A stretch of 41,122 nt of DNA from a virus. The position numbers and the translations under genes were made by a program. Each line of letters opens with the position of its first letter. Position 1 is the stretch's first letter. Under the pieces are notes generated by a model. That model was not told the origin of the DNA. It worked only from the letters and a program-made list of their open reading frames with translations, and made no database searches. Shown one piece after another: positions 14,979 to 26,600 of this stretch. The DNA is taken from positions 1 to 41,122 of IMG/VR virus record IMGVR_UViG_3300006793_005398; one strand, written 5' to 3'.

Positions 14979-17008
14979 TATACTGCTCCCGTGTTTTGTC
15001 CAGCGTATATGATCATTTGCATTGCCATATATGGATTCATAACATCAATTGGTTGTCCTATTGTGCTATTTGTTAGTACACCACCTGATGATGGATAAGC
15101 CTGACCTGCTTGTGTTCCTGTTGGAGCATCGTATTGTATACCTTGTGGATCGTTTGGTACTCCACTAATATCTCTAGTAGTATAGTACTGGTCTCCACTT
15201 GGTCCACGTAAATCATGTTCGTGTTCTGGTAAGTTAGTAAGTCCAATTGATTGTGTTTGTTGTCCTTCAACATTACCTAATGTATCTGCCGCCGCACTAG
15301 TTACACGGTTAGCACTTTCGCCGCCCATGTTATCTAAGCCTAGTACAAATCTACCACGTAAGTCTGGTAACGCAAATTTACCTGCTGTTACAAGTGACTG
15401 TGCTTTAAAGTTATATTCAATAACGTTAAACAAGTTTTGGTATTCAGCAATAGTAATTTCTCTACCATCACATATTAACCAATCTGCTGGTAGTACGCCT
15501 GCCGCAAATGCAGTAATCATACCAACTGGTAATTGTGGAATAGCTTTAAACAAGTTAGTTCTTGATATTTTAAATACACCAGTGTCTCCTTGGACTCTGT
15601 TAAACATGTATTCATCTGTTGCTTCACTTAATGCTTGTTCTGTTTTAGCCGCAATAAATGTGTTGTCAATTGATGTAGTAAAAGTTTTTACACTAGCATC
15701 TTGCCCGTCAAAACTAAACTCAGGAGAACTAACATCGCCAACCATTCTAAATACTGTTGAACTTGCTAGTTTATCAGTTGATCCTGATCTACCACTAATT
15801 GATCCTGTTACGTTACCTGTTAAGTTACCAACAAAGTTTTGTGAAAATACATTTAAGAACTGTTCGTTTGCAGTACCAATATTTCTTGTTGTTGTAATGT
15901 TTGGAACAATATTACCTGTAGTTAATAATCCTGCAATGTTTGTATCGCTACCTACATACAATCTTTTAGCAATACCAACACCACCTTTAGCAATAATGCT
16001 ACCTGTGTTTATAGTTGAACTGTCTGTTGTTCCGTTAACTAATACGCTACTGTCTGTTTGTATATTTCCAACTACGTCTAATGACTCAACTGGTGCTAAA
16101 TTATTAATACCAATTTTGCTTGTTGAATCAACACGTAAAACTGTAGTAGTTGTACCTTCATTGTTAACTCTAATATCAATGTTTGATCCACTTGTTTGGT
16201 GACCAATAATACCTGCTTGTCCTTCAATACCAATATTCAATGCACTATCTGCACCTACTGTGATACCTGAATTATTTTTAACATTAACTGGAACTAGGCT
16301 GTTAGTTTCTTTGTCAGCTCTAATAAAGTTTGCCGCCGGAACATTTTCTGATCCAATAACTAATGCTTCTGCTTTTTCAGCAGTTCCATAATATTTTCCT
16401 GCACCTGAACCTGTAATATCAAATGTACTTAAATTGTATCCTGGCTTAATACTTGTAAAGCCTTGGATTACAGTCTTTGGTGTAAATGCATCTGTTGCAA
16501 TAATTGCAAGTGTTTTTGCTTTTACTTCAATAATTAAAACTGTGTAAGTAATATTGTCTGTGCCAATAATAGTTGTTGGCTTAACACCTGTTGAAAGTCC
16601 ATCACTAAATGTTGGTCCAACTAATATCCAACCCGAACCTGTATACAAATATAACTGTTGGTTATCTGTATCAACCCAAAGGTCGCCTGTAACTGATTGG
16701 TTTGCTTCTGGTGCTGTTGTGGCTTTCTTTAATCCTGATGCACTAACCCAGTTAGTACCATCGTATAATTTTAACTGATCAACACCCGGTGTTGTATCAT
16801 ACCATAACTGTCCTTCTACTGGATTTGTCGGTGCTGTGTTAAAAGCAAAGTTTTCTAATAAGTGTAAGAAGTTTTCGGCAATAGCTGTACCATACGCAGT
16901 TGTATTTCTGCCTGGCAAGTCCAAGGACGTTTGTTGGTTAATAGTGTTGTCTTCAACAACAATAGTACCTTTTTGGGATAAGTCAGTATATTGTACAGTA
17001 TATGCCAT
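14978..17008 (-). CDS. Tail-fibre-like adhesin with phage tail collar domain
   Basis: A 676-residue protein. The N-terminal 130 residues carry the shared module (E-N-F-L-H-L-L-E-N-F, G-Q-L-W-Y-D, L-K-L-Y-D-G, G-D-L-W-V-D). GYN and GITVG segments follow, then a central T/G/N-rich stalk (GKYYGTAEKAEAL, NLTGNVTGSISG). From about 495 a tail collar domain (Pfam PF07484 family) appears: V-G-M-I-T-A-F-A, W-L-I-C-D-G-R, then L-P-D-L-R-G-R-F-V-L-G and L-P-E-H-E-H. In T4 such a collar domain sits in the short tail fibre gp12 that binds the host. The ATG has the SD GAGGTTTAATAA. The domain makes this the best candidate for the distal host-contact fibre. Confidence 0.8.
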   Translation of the reverse strand: MAYTVQYTDLSQKGTIVVEDNTINQQTSLDLPGRNTTAYGTAIAENFLHLLENFAFNTAPTNPVEGQLWYDTTPGVDQLKLYDGTNWVSASGLKKATTAPEANQSVTGDLWVDTDNQQLYLYTGSGWILVGPTFSDGLSTGVKPTTIIGTDNITYTVLIIEVKAKTLAIIATDAFTPKTVIQGFTSIKPGYNLSTFDITGSGAGKYYGTAEKAEALVIGSENVPAANFIRADKETNSLVPVNVKNNSGITVGADSALNIGIEGQAGIIGHQTSGSNIDIRVNNEGTTTTVLRVDSTSKIGINNLAPVESLDVVGNIQTDSSVLVNGTTDSSTINTGSIIAKGGVGIAKRLYVGSDTNIAGLLTTGNIVPNITTTRNIGTANEQFLNVFSQNFVGNLTGNVTGSISGRSGSTDKLASSTVFRMVGDVSSPEFSFDGQDASVKTFTTSIDNTFIAAKTEQALSEATDEYMFNRVQGDTGVFKISRTNLFKAIPQLPVGMITAFAAGVLPADWLICDGREITIAEYQNLFNVIEYNFKAQSLVTAGKFALPDLRGRFVLGLDNMGGESANRVTSAAADTLGNVEGQQTQSIGLTNLPEHEHDLRGPSGDQYYTTRDISGVPNDPQGIQYDAPTGTQAGQAYPSSGGVLTNSTIGQPIDVMNPYMAMQMIIYAGQNTGAV

Positions 17009-17011
17009 TTA

Positions 17012-17629
17012 TTAAACCTCGTTAAAACCTGTTAAACTCTGTACTCTAACAGTATAATCAATTTGGATTAGTCTGTTAAGTGATTTTTGTACAGGGTGGA
17101 AAATTACGTGTGTTAGCAATCTACCTGTTCCGCTAGTTGCATAACTTACAAGTCCTAACTCGTCAAACACATACAAACTATCGTTTGCTGTTGCGTTATC
17201 AAGAGCATCTTGTCCACTAGGCTCACCGTAGTCTAACAAACAAGTTGCTACAATATCTGTGTAGTTTGTTCCGCTTACGTGTCTAGTTTCTAATTTGTTT
17301 CTAGTAGGATCAACGTTATTAACATTGTTGTTGTCAATAACTTTAGCATATGTTTGATTGTACAAACTAGCATTAGTTCCTGTTGAGTTTGGTGACAAGT
17401 ACGTAATAATACCCGTTGGGTCTACGTTAGTACCGCCATTACCAAATGCCATTTGGTAGACCATACCTTGTCCTTGATTAGATAAACTTTCCGCTAATGA
17501 AATACTCATGTTCTCGTAGTGAATAGCATTACGCTTGTCCACCAAGATTTCACCAGTCTCTGGATTGTGTATCTTGATGTGCCCTTGCAAAAGAACACCT
17601 TGTTTATCGTTAAATTTGTCTGTCATCAT
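17012..17629 (-). CDS. Conserved virion structural protein of marine T4-like phages
   Basis: A 205-residue protein. Its opening H-I-K-I-H-N-P-E-T-G-E-I-L and N-A-I-H-Y-E-N-M-S, and the later F-G-N-G-G-T-N-V-D-P-T-G-I-I-T-Y-L, R-H-V-S-G-T-N-Y-T-D and H-P-V-Q-K-S-L-N-R, recur in proteins between the giant or gp7-8 region and the fibres in marine T4-like phages; annotations in relatives vary, including gp8-like. It may be an attachment or collar piece linking the giant protein to the fibres (inference). MM at the start leaves either Met as the initiator; GGAAAT lies just before. A late-promoter-like AATAAATA precedes it. Confidence 0.65.
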   Translation of the reverse strand: MMTDKFNDKQGVLLQGHIKIHNPETGEILVDKRNAIHYENMSISLAESLSNQGQGMVYQMAFGNGGTNVDPTGIITYLSPNSTGTNASLYNQTYAKVIDNNNVNNVDPTRNKLETRHVSGTNYTDIVATCLLDYGEPSGQDALDNATANDSLYVFDELGLVSYATSGTGRLLTHVIFHPVQKSLNRLIQIDYTVRVQSLTGFNEV

Positions 17630-17644
17630 TATTTCCTACAAGTG

Positions 17645-17652
17645 TATTTATT
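17645..17652 (-). promoter_or_regulatory. Late-promoter-like octamer AATAAATA
   Basis: On the minus strand AATAAATA, one base from T4 late TATAAATA, overlaps the stop codon of the giant gene and lies 15 bases before the ATG at 17629. The short leader contains the ribosome site. It would restart transcription for the 205-residue protein and the fibre genes after the 14.8 kb giant gene. Confidence 0.5.
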
Positions 17653-20600
17653 TAGGTAACGCCACCTCTGTTGTTCTTAAGAACCTTGCAATGTCATTTT
17701 CCTGCCTATGTAGAGGAATTCCAGTGTCAGTCCAAGGTCTACCAATGCGTCTAACCACCACTATCTTGGTATTAATAGGTGGTGTTTCAGCTAATACAAC
17801 AGTTGAAGTTGTTCCGTCGACACTAAATTCCGCGGGCGACACAATATCTGCCTCTGGACTGTCTAAATCAACAGTTGGATCATATGTATTTATTGCATTT
17901 TTACGCAGGCGCTTACCAGCGACAAATATTTCAAACTCATGAACTGAATTTGGAATAAAGTCTACTACAATGCTACTAGTTGAGCCATCTGCTGTAAATG
18001 TTTGCTGAAGTGTTCTATCTTGGTATGGTACAGTTTGCTTGTTACTCTGATCTAGTAATTCAGTTCCTTTAGCATGTACTGTTGCAATACCTGTTCCTAG
18101 TGTACCTCTACGTAACTGTCTAAGTACTCCGCCTTCTTTTAAGTAATATTCAATACGTTCTCCATCAACAAATACAATTCCTGGAATACTACGCTCTTTG
18201 TTTGGTTGAGGTAGTGTATCAGAGTTAGTAACTTTGATGCTAGTATCGTAATAGTTTAAGTCTTCAGCTAAGAAGTAACGTGAATCATCACCTAAACGTT
18301 TAAAGTGTGTTCTATTAAGCATATCTTTGAATTGACTAAATCCAAACTTAGGAATTATAGTGCTATTACTAAAGTGTATTACCTCTAATTCATCGTTTGC
18401 ATCAATATCAACTACTACTCTAATAGTTACTTTATCTTCTAGTAATGTATATTCAACGTTTGGACTTAATAGTTCGCCATTTTTAGTTAACCATACATAA
18501 CTTGTATCAATTGCAGGAGATCTTAGTTTAACAAAACCGTTTGCTAACTGATGATATTCATTATACTCTGTTGTATCTGTTGTAAGTGTAGCTCTTGCAA
18601 CAACGTCTAAATTAATTCTTTCAATTTTTGCAATATCATGATTGCTAAATTGGTAAACAGTTACTTTCTCGCCATTTTGTGGAGCAGTAGTTAACTGTAC
18701 TTGGTTTGGTGTTTCAACCCAATAGCCATTAACATCAAACTTTCCAAAGTCATACTCTCCGTCACCTAGTAAGTAAACATCTAAAATGTCTCCGTTGTTA
18801 CCAACACCAGCAAACAATTCAACACTTGAATTAAATCTATTCCAAATATAACTTGTTGATAATATTTGCTCTACACCGTTTAAGAATACTTTAATTTTCT
18901 CTGCTGGTATCTGTGCAAGTCCAACTTGCCAATCACGCAATTTGTATTCTCTAGTTGATGAAACTGTATACTGTTGGTTGTATCCTGGATTAAGTATTTT
19001 ATTACCTACTTTAACAACTACGCTGTTTGCTAATGGGCGTTGTGTAAACGGTGCATTAGCTAAAGTAAATCCTTGTAACGACCCTGAACCTGTAAACTCA
19101 TCAATTGAAATCTGTGAGAACGACTTGGCCGCACTATCATAAATTACATACTGTATAAGTTCGCCTGGAAGAGGAGCAATCGGTAGTCTAAGTAATACTT
19201 GACCTGATGTTTCGTATGTTGCATCTGTTTCTGCAAGTACAGCATCAATTGGAGCACCATCTTTTGTAATAAACAAACTTAGTCCTTGTTTAAACTTAAC
19301 TGATGTAACAAACACTGATGTTGATCCATCACCTGTAAATGTGTCTGCATCAAGAATGTTTTCACCGTTTGCTGACATTGTAATAATGTTAACACTTTGT
19401 CCGTTTGCTATTGCAACGCTGTCATCTAATGTTAATGTTTTATCTTGATAATTTACAGTAAACAAACTGTTATTACCTGAATCTAAAATTGTTCCGTTAG
19501 CTTTAACAAATACATCTTTGCTACTTGCTGGTACTCTATCAAGATTAAATGTACGGCTTCCTGTGTAAATGTAGTTGTAATTATTAATAATACTTGAACC
19601 ATCATTGATTCTGTCGTATACTTTAATGTTTACACTATCAAGTAATTGTCCTGGAACAAGTTCTTCAGGTCCTTTTGATGTTAACGGAGTTACAAACCCA
19701 TCACCATCAACTACAATTTCTTCTGCACTAATACCTTTTGCAGTTGAGTACGCTATGTCACCACCTTGCAACATTGTGTCATATGCATCTGCATCTGGTA
19801 AGAAGCTACCGTCACTTGTTGATTTTCTAATAACAATTACATCGTTACCTGCTGTTGGAATCTTATCATTGTCAATAACAAATGTATCTGTTGTACCATC
19901 ACCTACTAGTGAATTCATTACTGCATTTGGATTACCTGGAACTGTTGATCCATCATATTCTGGATCGTCAATTCTAATACCGTTTTTATATACGTTATAT
20001 GTAACGCCATTAACTAATGGAGCAGACAATGTTAATACTTGTGTACTTCCATCTAATTGGAAAATCTCATCTTCGTATGTTGAATCATATGAATCCCATG
20101 TAGTTGTGTAGTATGGCTCGTTGCCATAACCTGTACCAGTATTAAATGCAAAACTCTTAACTTGTACTCCACCGTAATCAACACCGTCCATTAACTGTGA
20201 AATATCATTACCTAACTGTCCTGTAGTTGGATTGTAGAATAAGTTAATTCTATCTTGTGCTTGTAGCATTGATACATCTTTTTTGTATGTAACAACAATA
20301 ACTGCATTATTAACTGGCGGATTTTCAAATGTAATACGCCCTTTATATCTTGTGTAAGACTTATCAGTATATTCTTTATTACTAACTGAATAGTTTCCTT
20401 GCAATTCTTCAATACCATTAACTGTAATAGTAACTTGGTTACGTCTTACGTCCATTGGCCATTTAACATCAAATAATGTTCTGCTGTTATTGCCTGCAAA
20501 CGTTTGTGTTTCTGCTAATGATGTAATTAAAAACGTTCCTGTTACACGGTCAAACTTACTACGCAAGTGCATAGCTCTAATTTTACTATTACCTATTTGT

Positions 20601-23600
20601 GCTGACGCTTTAGCAATTCTGCTTTCGTTAACAGTTGATAAACTACCTTCAATTTCAATAGTTGGTGCTGACAAATAACCTGAACCTGGATTTGTAACTT
20701 CAATGCTTACAACACTTCCGCCTGATCCTAGTTTAGCAAGTCCTTTAGCACCTGTTCCGCCACCGCCTACAAATTTAATAACAGGTATTTCAGTATACCC
20801 TATACCTTTGTCGCTGATGTTACAGTTAGTTATTTCAAAGCCTACGTTATCTAACCAATGTTTGTTTGGATAAGTGTTTAGTGTTGCATCTTGTCCGTAG
20901 ATTAAATTGTCTTTAACTTTGAGTGATGCTGGTTCAATACGCTGTGTATCTTCGTTGTATTGTGGAGCAAAGTCAAAGTCACTAGTACTACTCGCAGTTA
21001 AATCTGTTTTAGTATAGTTACTTAGGTATTCTCTAATTTTTGTTTTAAAAGGTTTAGTTTCTTTAACAAATTCTTCGTAGCTTGGTAAGTTATCATTTTG
21101 GAATGTAACTTTTTGTTGTAAATCACCAGCATTGTGTTTTGCCTTAATGAAACTAGTTTTAAATGCCCAATCAACAAACGGTTGCTCTGCAAACGCATAT
21201 CTAACACTTGCTAAGAATAACTGATTGTATTCTACTTCTAAGCCATCAACAAATATATCATCTCTAAGTGCTTTTAAAATAATACGTAATTCATTAGTTG
21301 GTTGATTATCGTAGAATGCTGTATCGTAACTTAATCCGTCAAAGCCTACAAAGCTCTTAGTAAAGTTATACAGTTCTTCTTTAAATTCTATAGTTCCGTT
21401 TTCACGTCCAATAGTTCTGTAGTTAGTTGTATAATCACTTGCTTCTTCGTTACTAATTTTTTCTAGTAACAACCAACCGCCAGTACCAATGTTTTTAATT
21501 TTAACAATATCACCAATGGTATCATTTAACGATGTTAGTAAGTAACTTTGATCAATAGTAAAATCAATATCAGTAAATTTACTATAACCTGTAGCATACC
21601 AATCAATATAGTTCCACCAGTTACTTACATCATAAGACTGTGTTGCTGTTCTTTGGTATTCTGCTAATACTGTGTTGTATGAAAATATTGACCATTTACT
21701 GTTTACAGTTTCGTCACTCTTAACAAGTACACTAAACAATCTTACTGATAAGTTTGTATTTGCTGAATAGTTTCTGCCTGGATTTCTAACTGTTACACTA
21801 CCAATACCGCCTGCGGTATTAAGTGTTAATGTAACCTGTGCTTTTTCACCATCACCAATTTGTTCAAACTCATATGTTGGTACTGTAAGGTAACCTGACC
21901 CTGGATTTGTAATATCAACTCTAATTAATTTTCCTTCTTCAAATACAGGAGTTAATGTTGCTGGTTTAACTTTTGAAATGTTAACAAAGCCAAGTTCAGA
22001 ATGTGTATCAATTGCTACATCATATTTAGAACTAATAATATCTGGCTGTGGGTCTGAAGATAATAAGTCAGTAAAGTTATATTCATCTACAATTAATTGT
22101 TGAGCCAACACTCTATTAGTACGTTCAATTACTTGTTTAAGTGCTTCAGTATTGTTTTTAAACATCGACTGTCTAGGTCTGTTAAGTATACCGTATTTCT
22201 GCTTAGGCGATAACGCTGGATCAGGAACTGGTCTATTATAAATGTCTACACCAACTAAACTATCAACCCATTTAGCTTCTAAATCTTTATTAGGTTTACT
22301 CGTTGCTAGTCCGTCAGTAATAAGTTGATACTGATTGTGTTGATTAATTTCTTGGTTAGGAATTGTCCAGTATCTAAAGTTAATTGCTTTTTTATCTTCT
22401 TCAACTAAACTACCGCAGTTGTATAATCCAAATCTATCATTGGCATAAACTGCAACAAATTTATAACCCTGTGCCGCTGGATCATTAATTAATTGTGCAA
22501 CATCATATGCACTTGATTTTCTGTTTTCAAGTGTAGGAATAATTTTAGTATTCTTAACCCAATAGTAATATTTGTTATAGAAACTTGCACTTACACTATT
22601 ATATAATCTTTTAGTTACAAAAGTAGCAGTTCCGTATTTAGGTGTTCCACTAATACCTCTTGCCAATCCATCTTCTGTATCAGCTAGTTCTAACCACTGT
22701 GTCGGTGTTAATGATGTTTCAACCCATTCATATACATCTATACTAGATCCAACCATTTGTTGATTGAAATTAGCTGTGTTATAAATGATATTGTTTTGGT
22801 ATGGCTCTATCCATTGTACTGTACTAATATCCCACCATAGTTTACCTACATGCTCGTTAGCCCAATAGTTTTCTGTATCTACGTTTACACCACTAGTTTG
22901 ATCTGTTTGTGTATAAGTTGCAGGATCAAACGGTGTTGTAAATGCTAATTCTTCTTCCGCCGGTCCAGCAATTTTTCCTTGGATAGGATCAATGTAATCT
23001 AATTGTGTTGCTGTTCCACTTCCGTCTTTGCTATAAACAAATACACCTTTGAATTTATCTAAGTTAACTTGTTTAGTTGGACTTCTATATGTCTGCCATG
23101 GAAGTTCGTTACGTTGACGTTTGTAATCTACGACTGTACCAATAAAGTTGTTACCTGTATTAGATGCACTTAGCTCTGGCATTGAAACATATATGTGGTT
23201 GTTTGACGCATGGATAAATTCTCCAAAGCGTTCAACGTTGCTGTTATTAAATGCTAATTTCTCTGCATACAATAAGTAACCACCAACATACTGGTAAATG
23301 AATACTTCACCACTGTCTAAGTTTTCTTTACTAAACTGTGTTAAGTTATTATCATATGTAGTTTCAACTGCTAAATCAGATTCTTTACTATTAACAAATT
23401 GTGCTGTAACAAGTGTACTGTCATCTAAGTAAGTCTGCGGTTGTGGATCCATTGCCGCTGTATATCTATCAAAGGAAGTGTTATCAACTAAGTTACCACC
23501 TTGTGATGATATCATTAGTTCGTTACCTGAGAAGTCAACTGTTTGACCAAAACGTTCTGCTACAGAACTATCTGGACTGTAAAGCTCTTGGAATAAATTA

Positions 23601-26600
23601 AATGTACCTTCTGTATTTTTGTATACATAAACTTTACCATTGTCGTTTGCTACAGTATCATCTAACGGAGCACCAACTGCAATTAATTCTCCGTCATCAC
23701 TTATTGCTATTGCTGATGCATATTTTGTAGATACAACAGGAGTATTAATAACCTGTGCATACTCATAATGATTATTGTTGAATCTGTAAATTGCAATCTT
23801 AGGAGTTGCATTTTCAAAGTCAGCTACAGTTGCTAACACATTACCGTTTTTACTTACAGTAAATGGATGTGCAAAATTATATAGTGTGTTGCCTTCATTG
23901 TCAAATGTGCTATCGCCATCTGGCTGATAACCTGTATCGTTTGGAACGTATCCAATGAAATCAATATTTTGTGCTAACAATACCCAACTTGAACTAAACG
24001 CACTTGCTACTTGGTTAGTTGAACTCTTATAAAACTGATTGTTATAAAGTACAATATCATTTGTATAGTACGGTAATGTATCACTAAACACACCTTTGTA
24101 TGAAGGATCATTAGTAAATGCCCAATCATATTCACCGTCACTATCAAAACCATTTTTAATAAAGTGTATTCTACCTGGATTAGTTCCGTTGCCGGCACCT
24201 GGCGCACTTACAAACAATCTGTATAGATTATCTTGTTTGGTCATTTCAATCTGTGTAGCTAGGTTTTTATTATTACCTCTTTCAAGATTTGTATAACCGT
24301 GTTGTAAACTGTATTCTCCACTACCTGTTTTATTGTAGATAAAGTATGCACCTTCATTACTGTACGCACTTGCAACACCGTCTTTAGGATCAATTGGTAA
24401 GTTGTATATTTGTGTGTATTCTTTGTTTAGTGGACTTGGAATATTTGCTGTACGTGCCGCACCTGTTACAGAACGGTTTGTATAAAACTGGAATTCAATT
24501 TCATTCTTAAATGATGGTGTTACAACTTGTAACAATGTACTGTCGTTATTTCTAACAACAATATACTTACCTGAGTAATCAGTTGACAAGTCTGTTGATT
24601 CAATACGTCCTGTTAATCTATTAAATCCTTGACCTTGCCAGTTACTAATATGTAAGTCGCCAGTTGCACCATGTGTGTTACCGTATGCAAATACTCCTGC
24701 ACTTGTGTTTAAGTTTTTAACAAATACTCTTGCACCAAGTAATCCTGCTTGTACATACGCTACTTCTGCATAAGCACCTGTAAATAATTGTGTTACAATA
24801 TCTCCTTCAACAGGAACATATGGTACTTGGTTCGGTGGTGGTGTAAAGTTAGTAAATGTAATATCAATATAACCGTCCCACAAGTCATGTACTGTGTGAG
24901 GTGAATTTATATAGTTAAAAGACAATCCTAATGCTGATGGATCGTAAATTGTATTCAAGCTATCTTTAACTTGATTCATTGACATTGTAAAATTATCTGT
25001 AGGACTTAATGTGTCTGTAATTGCTTTTGGTGCTCTAACAAACCAAAACGGTTCTGTTACAGGAAGTCCTTGTTTATCGTAATGACTTAGTATTCCAATT
25101 TTACCACCCTTAGTTGGGTTACCTATATCGTTGTTAAACGCATATACATCGTCCATTGTATTTGCCGCAACTTCTGGTGTTCTACTTTCTGATGAAAGTA
25201 TGTAGTCGCCTATTACAAGGTTTGGAACTGTAATTGTTTTTTCTGTAGTTGTAAAACTGTTAATGCCGTCGATTCTCCACCAACCGCCGTATGCTGTATT
25301 TGGGTTCTCAAATTCAACAGCTACATATGTACCCATATCAACACTTGATGTTATTAGTGAACCTGAAGATTCAAATTGACCGTTAACTTCTGTCATGTAC
25401 AACATTGCCGAGTTAACATTATCAATAATAATATCTTGTACTGTACCAATTGCTGTTGGTGTAGATACAATGTCGCCTACTGCCGGTGTTCTTAAAATAT
25501 TATCAATATATAATATAGCATCAATCTTTCCAGCAATAACTTTAGTGCCTTCAAATGACGCAACACCTGGTCCGTTAACACCAAATGGTAATATGCCATT
25601 TGGATAGTTTTGTGAATACTGATTCCATTGTAAACTAATTTTATCGTTTACAGCTGAACCTTCGTAAGGATCTGCTGGAGCTCTAACTAGTATGTGATCT
25701 GTTGCACCGTCAAAACTGTAACGTCCTCTAATTGCATATACTGTCTCTGGATATACTCCGTCTGCAAAAGTAGCAACTGCAACATCATGTGATGCATGGT
25801 AGCTGTTAAATGTAAACGACCCTGATGCCGCTGTAACAGCATAGTTTGCTCTCCATAAGTTTTGTTGATAAGATACAATATCGTTTGTTGCATAGTTTGA
25901 AGATTCTGAAAACTCACCTTTGTATAATGTTTTAACATTACTTGCTTGTGGTGCACCAATTGCTAAAAATTCTCCGTCTTCTGCAATAGCAACTGACTTA
26001 CCAAAGTTTCCGTTACCAGCATAATAAGTATCACCTGGTGCTTCAATTGTTTGAAGGTGTGTAAAATCTGCTGTGTCTGTAGTTCTACCAAACAAGTATA
26101 CTTCACTGTTGCCAGGCGCACTAATTGCAAGTGTTGTGTTTCTTTGGTCTGCCGCAATTACTTTACCAAACTCTACACTTGAATCACTAGTTTTTATATT
26201 TGATAAAACCTGTTGCTCAGAGTGTACTGGTTCATTTTTTAATACTAACCAGTTGTCTGTAATATCTTTATCAATCCAAATAGTTTCGCCAACTTTTAGA
26301 TCGTTGTTATAATCTGATAACAATAAGTTTGCACTATCAAAACTAGTTGTTCTATTAGAATTAAACTTAGTAACAAATCCGTTTAATAATTCTGCATCTT
26401 CAACAGTACCATTAGGATAACAAATTAATGTATCAAGTTCGTTACGCTTAACTTTGAAAAACTTCTCAACACCTTCAACATCAACTATACCAATAATTTC
26501 GTCAACTTCGTATGCTGATTGTTTACCAAGTGTAATTACAAATTCTTCTACACCAGTAACTGATGATGTTTGAATAGCAAGTACTCTATCATTAGATCTA

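Noticed and set aside
15327-16202. A 291-residue open frame on the plus strand opposite the collar-domain fibre gene.
   Set aside because: It lies fully antisense to a clearly coding fibre gene with a recognisable domain, has a hydrophobic, Ser/Val/Leu-heavy composition typical of reading the complement of Thr/Asn-rich sequence, and has no ribosome site or motif.
11647-17008. Diversity-generating retroelement variable repeats in the fibre genes.
   Set aside because: No template/variable repeat pair and no reverse transcriptase were seen in the window; the shared parts are diverged protein modules.
19605-20111. A 168-residue open frame on the plus strand within the giant gene, and similar ones at 13717-14163 and 6339-6770.
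   Set aside because: All are antisense to strong coding frames and show the same complement-derived composition; no known domain.
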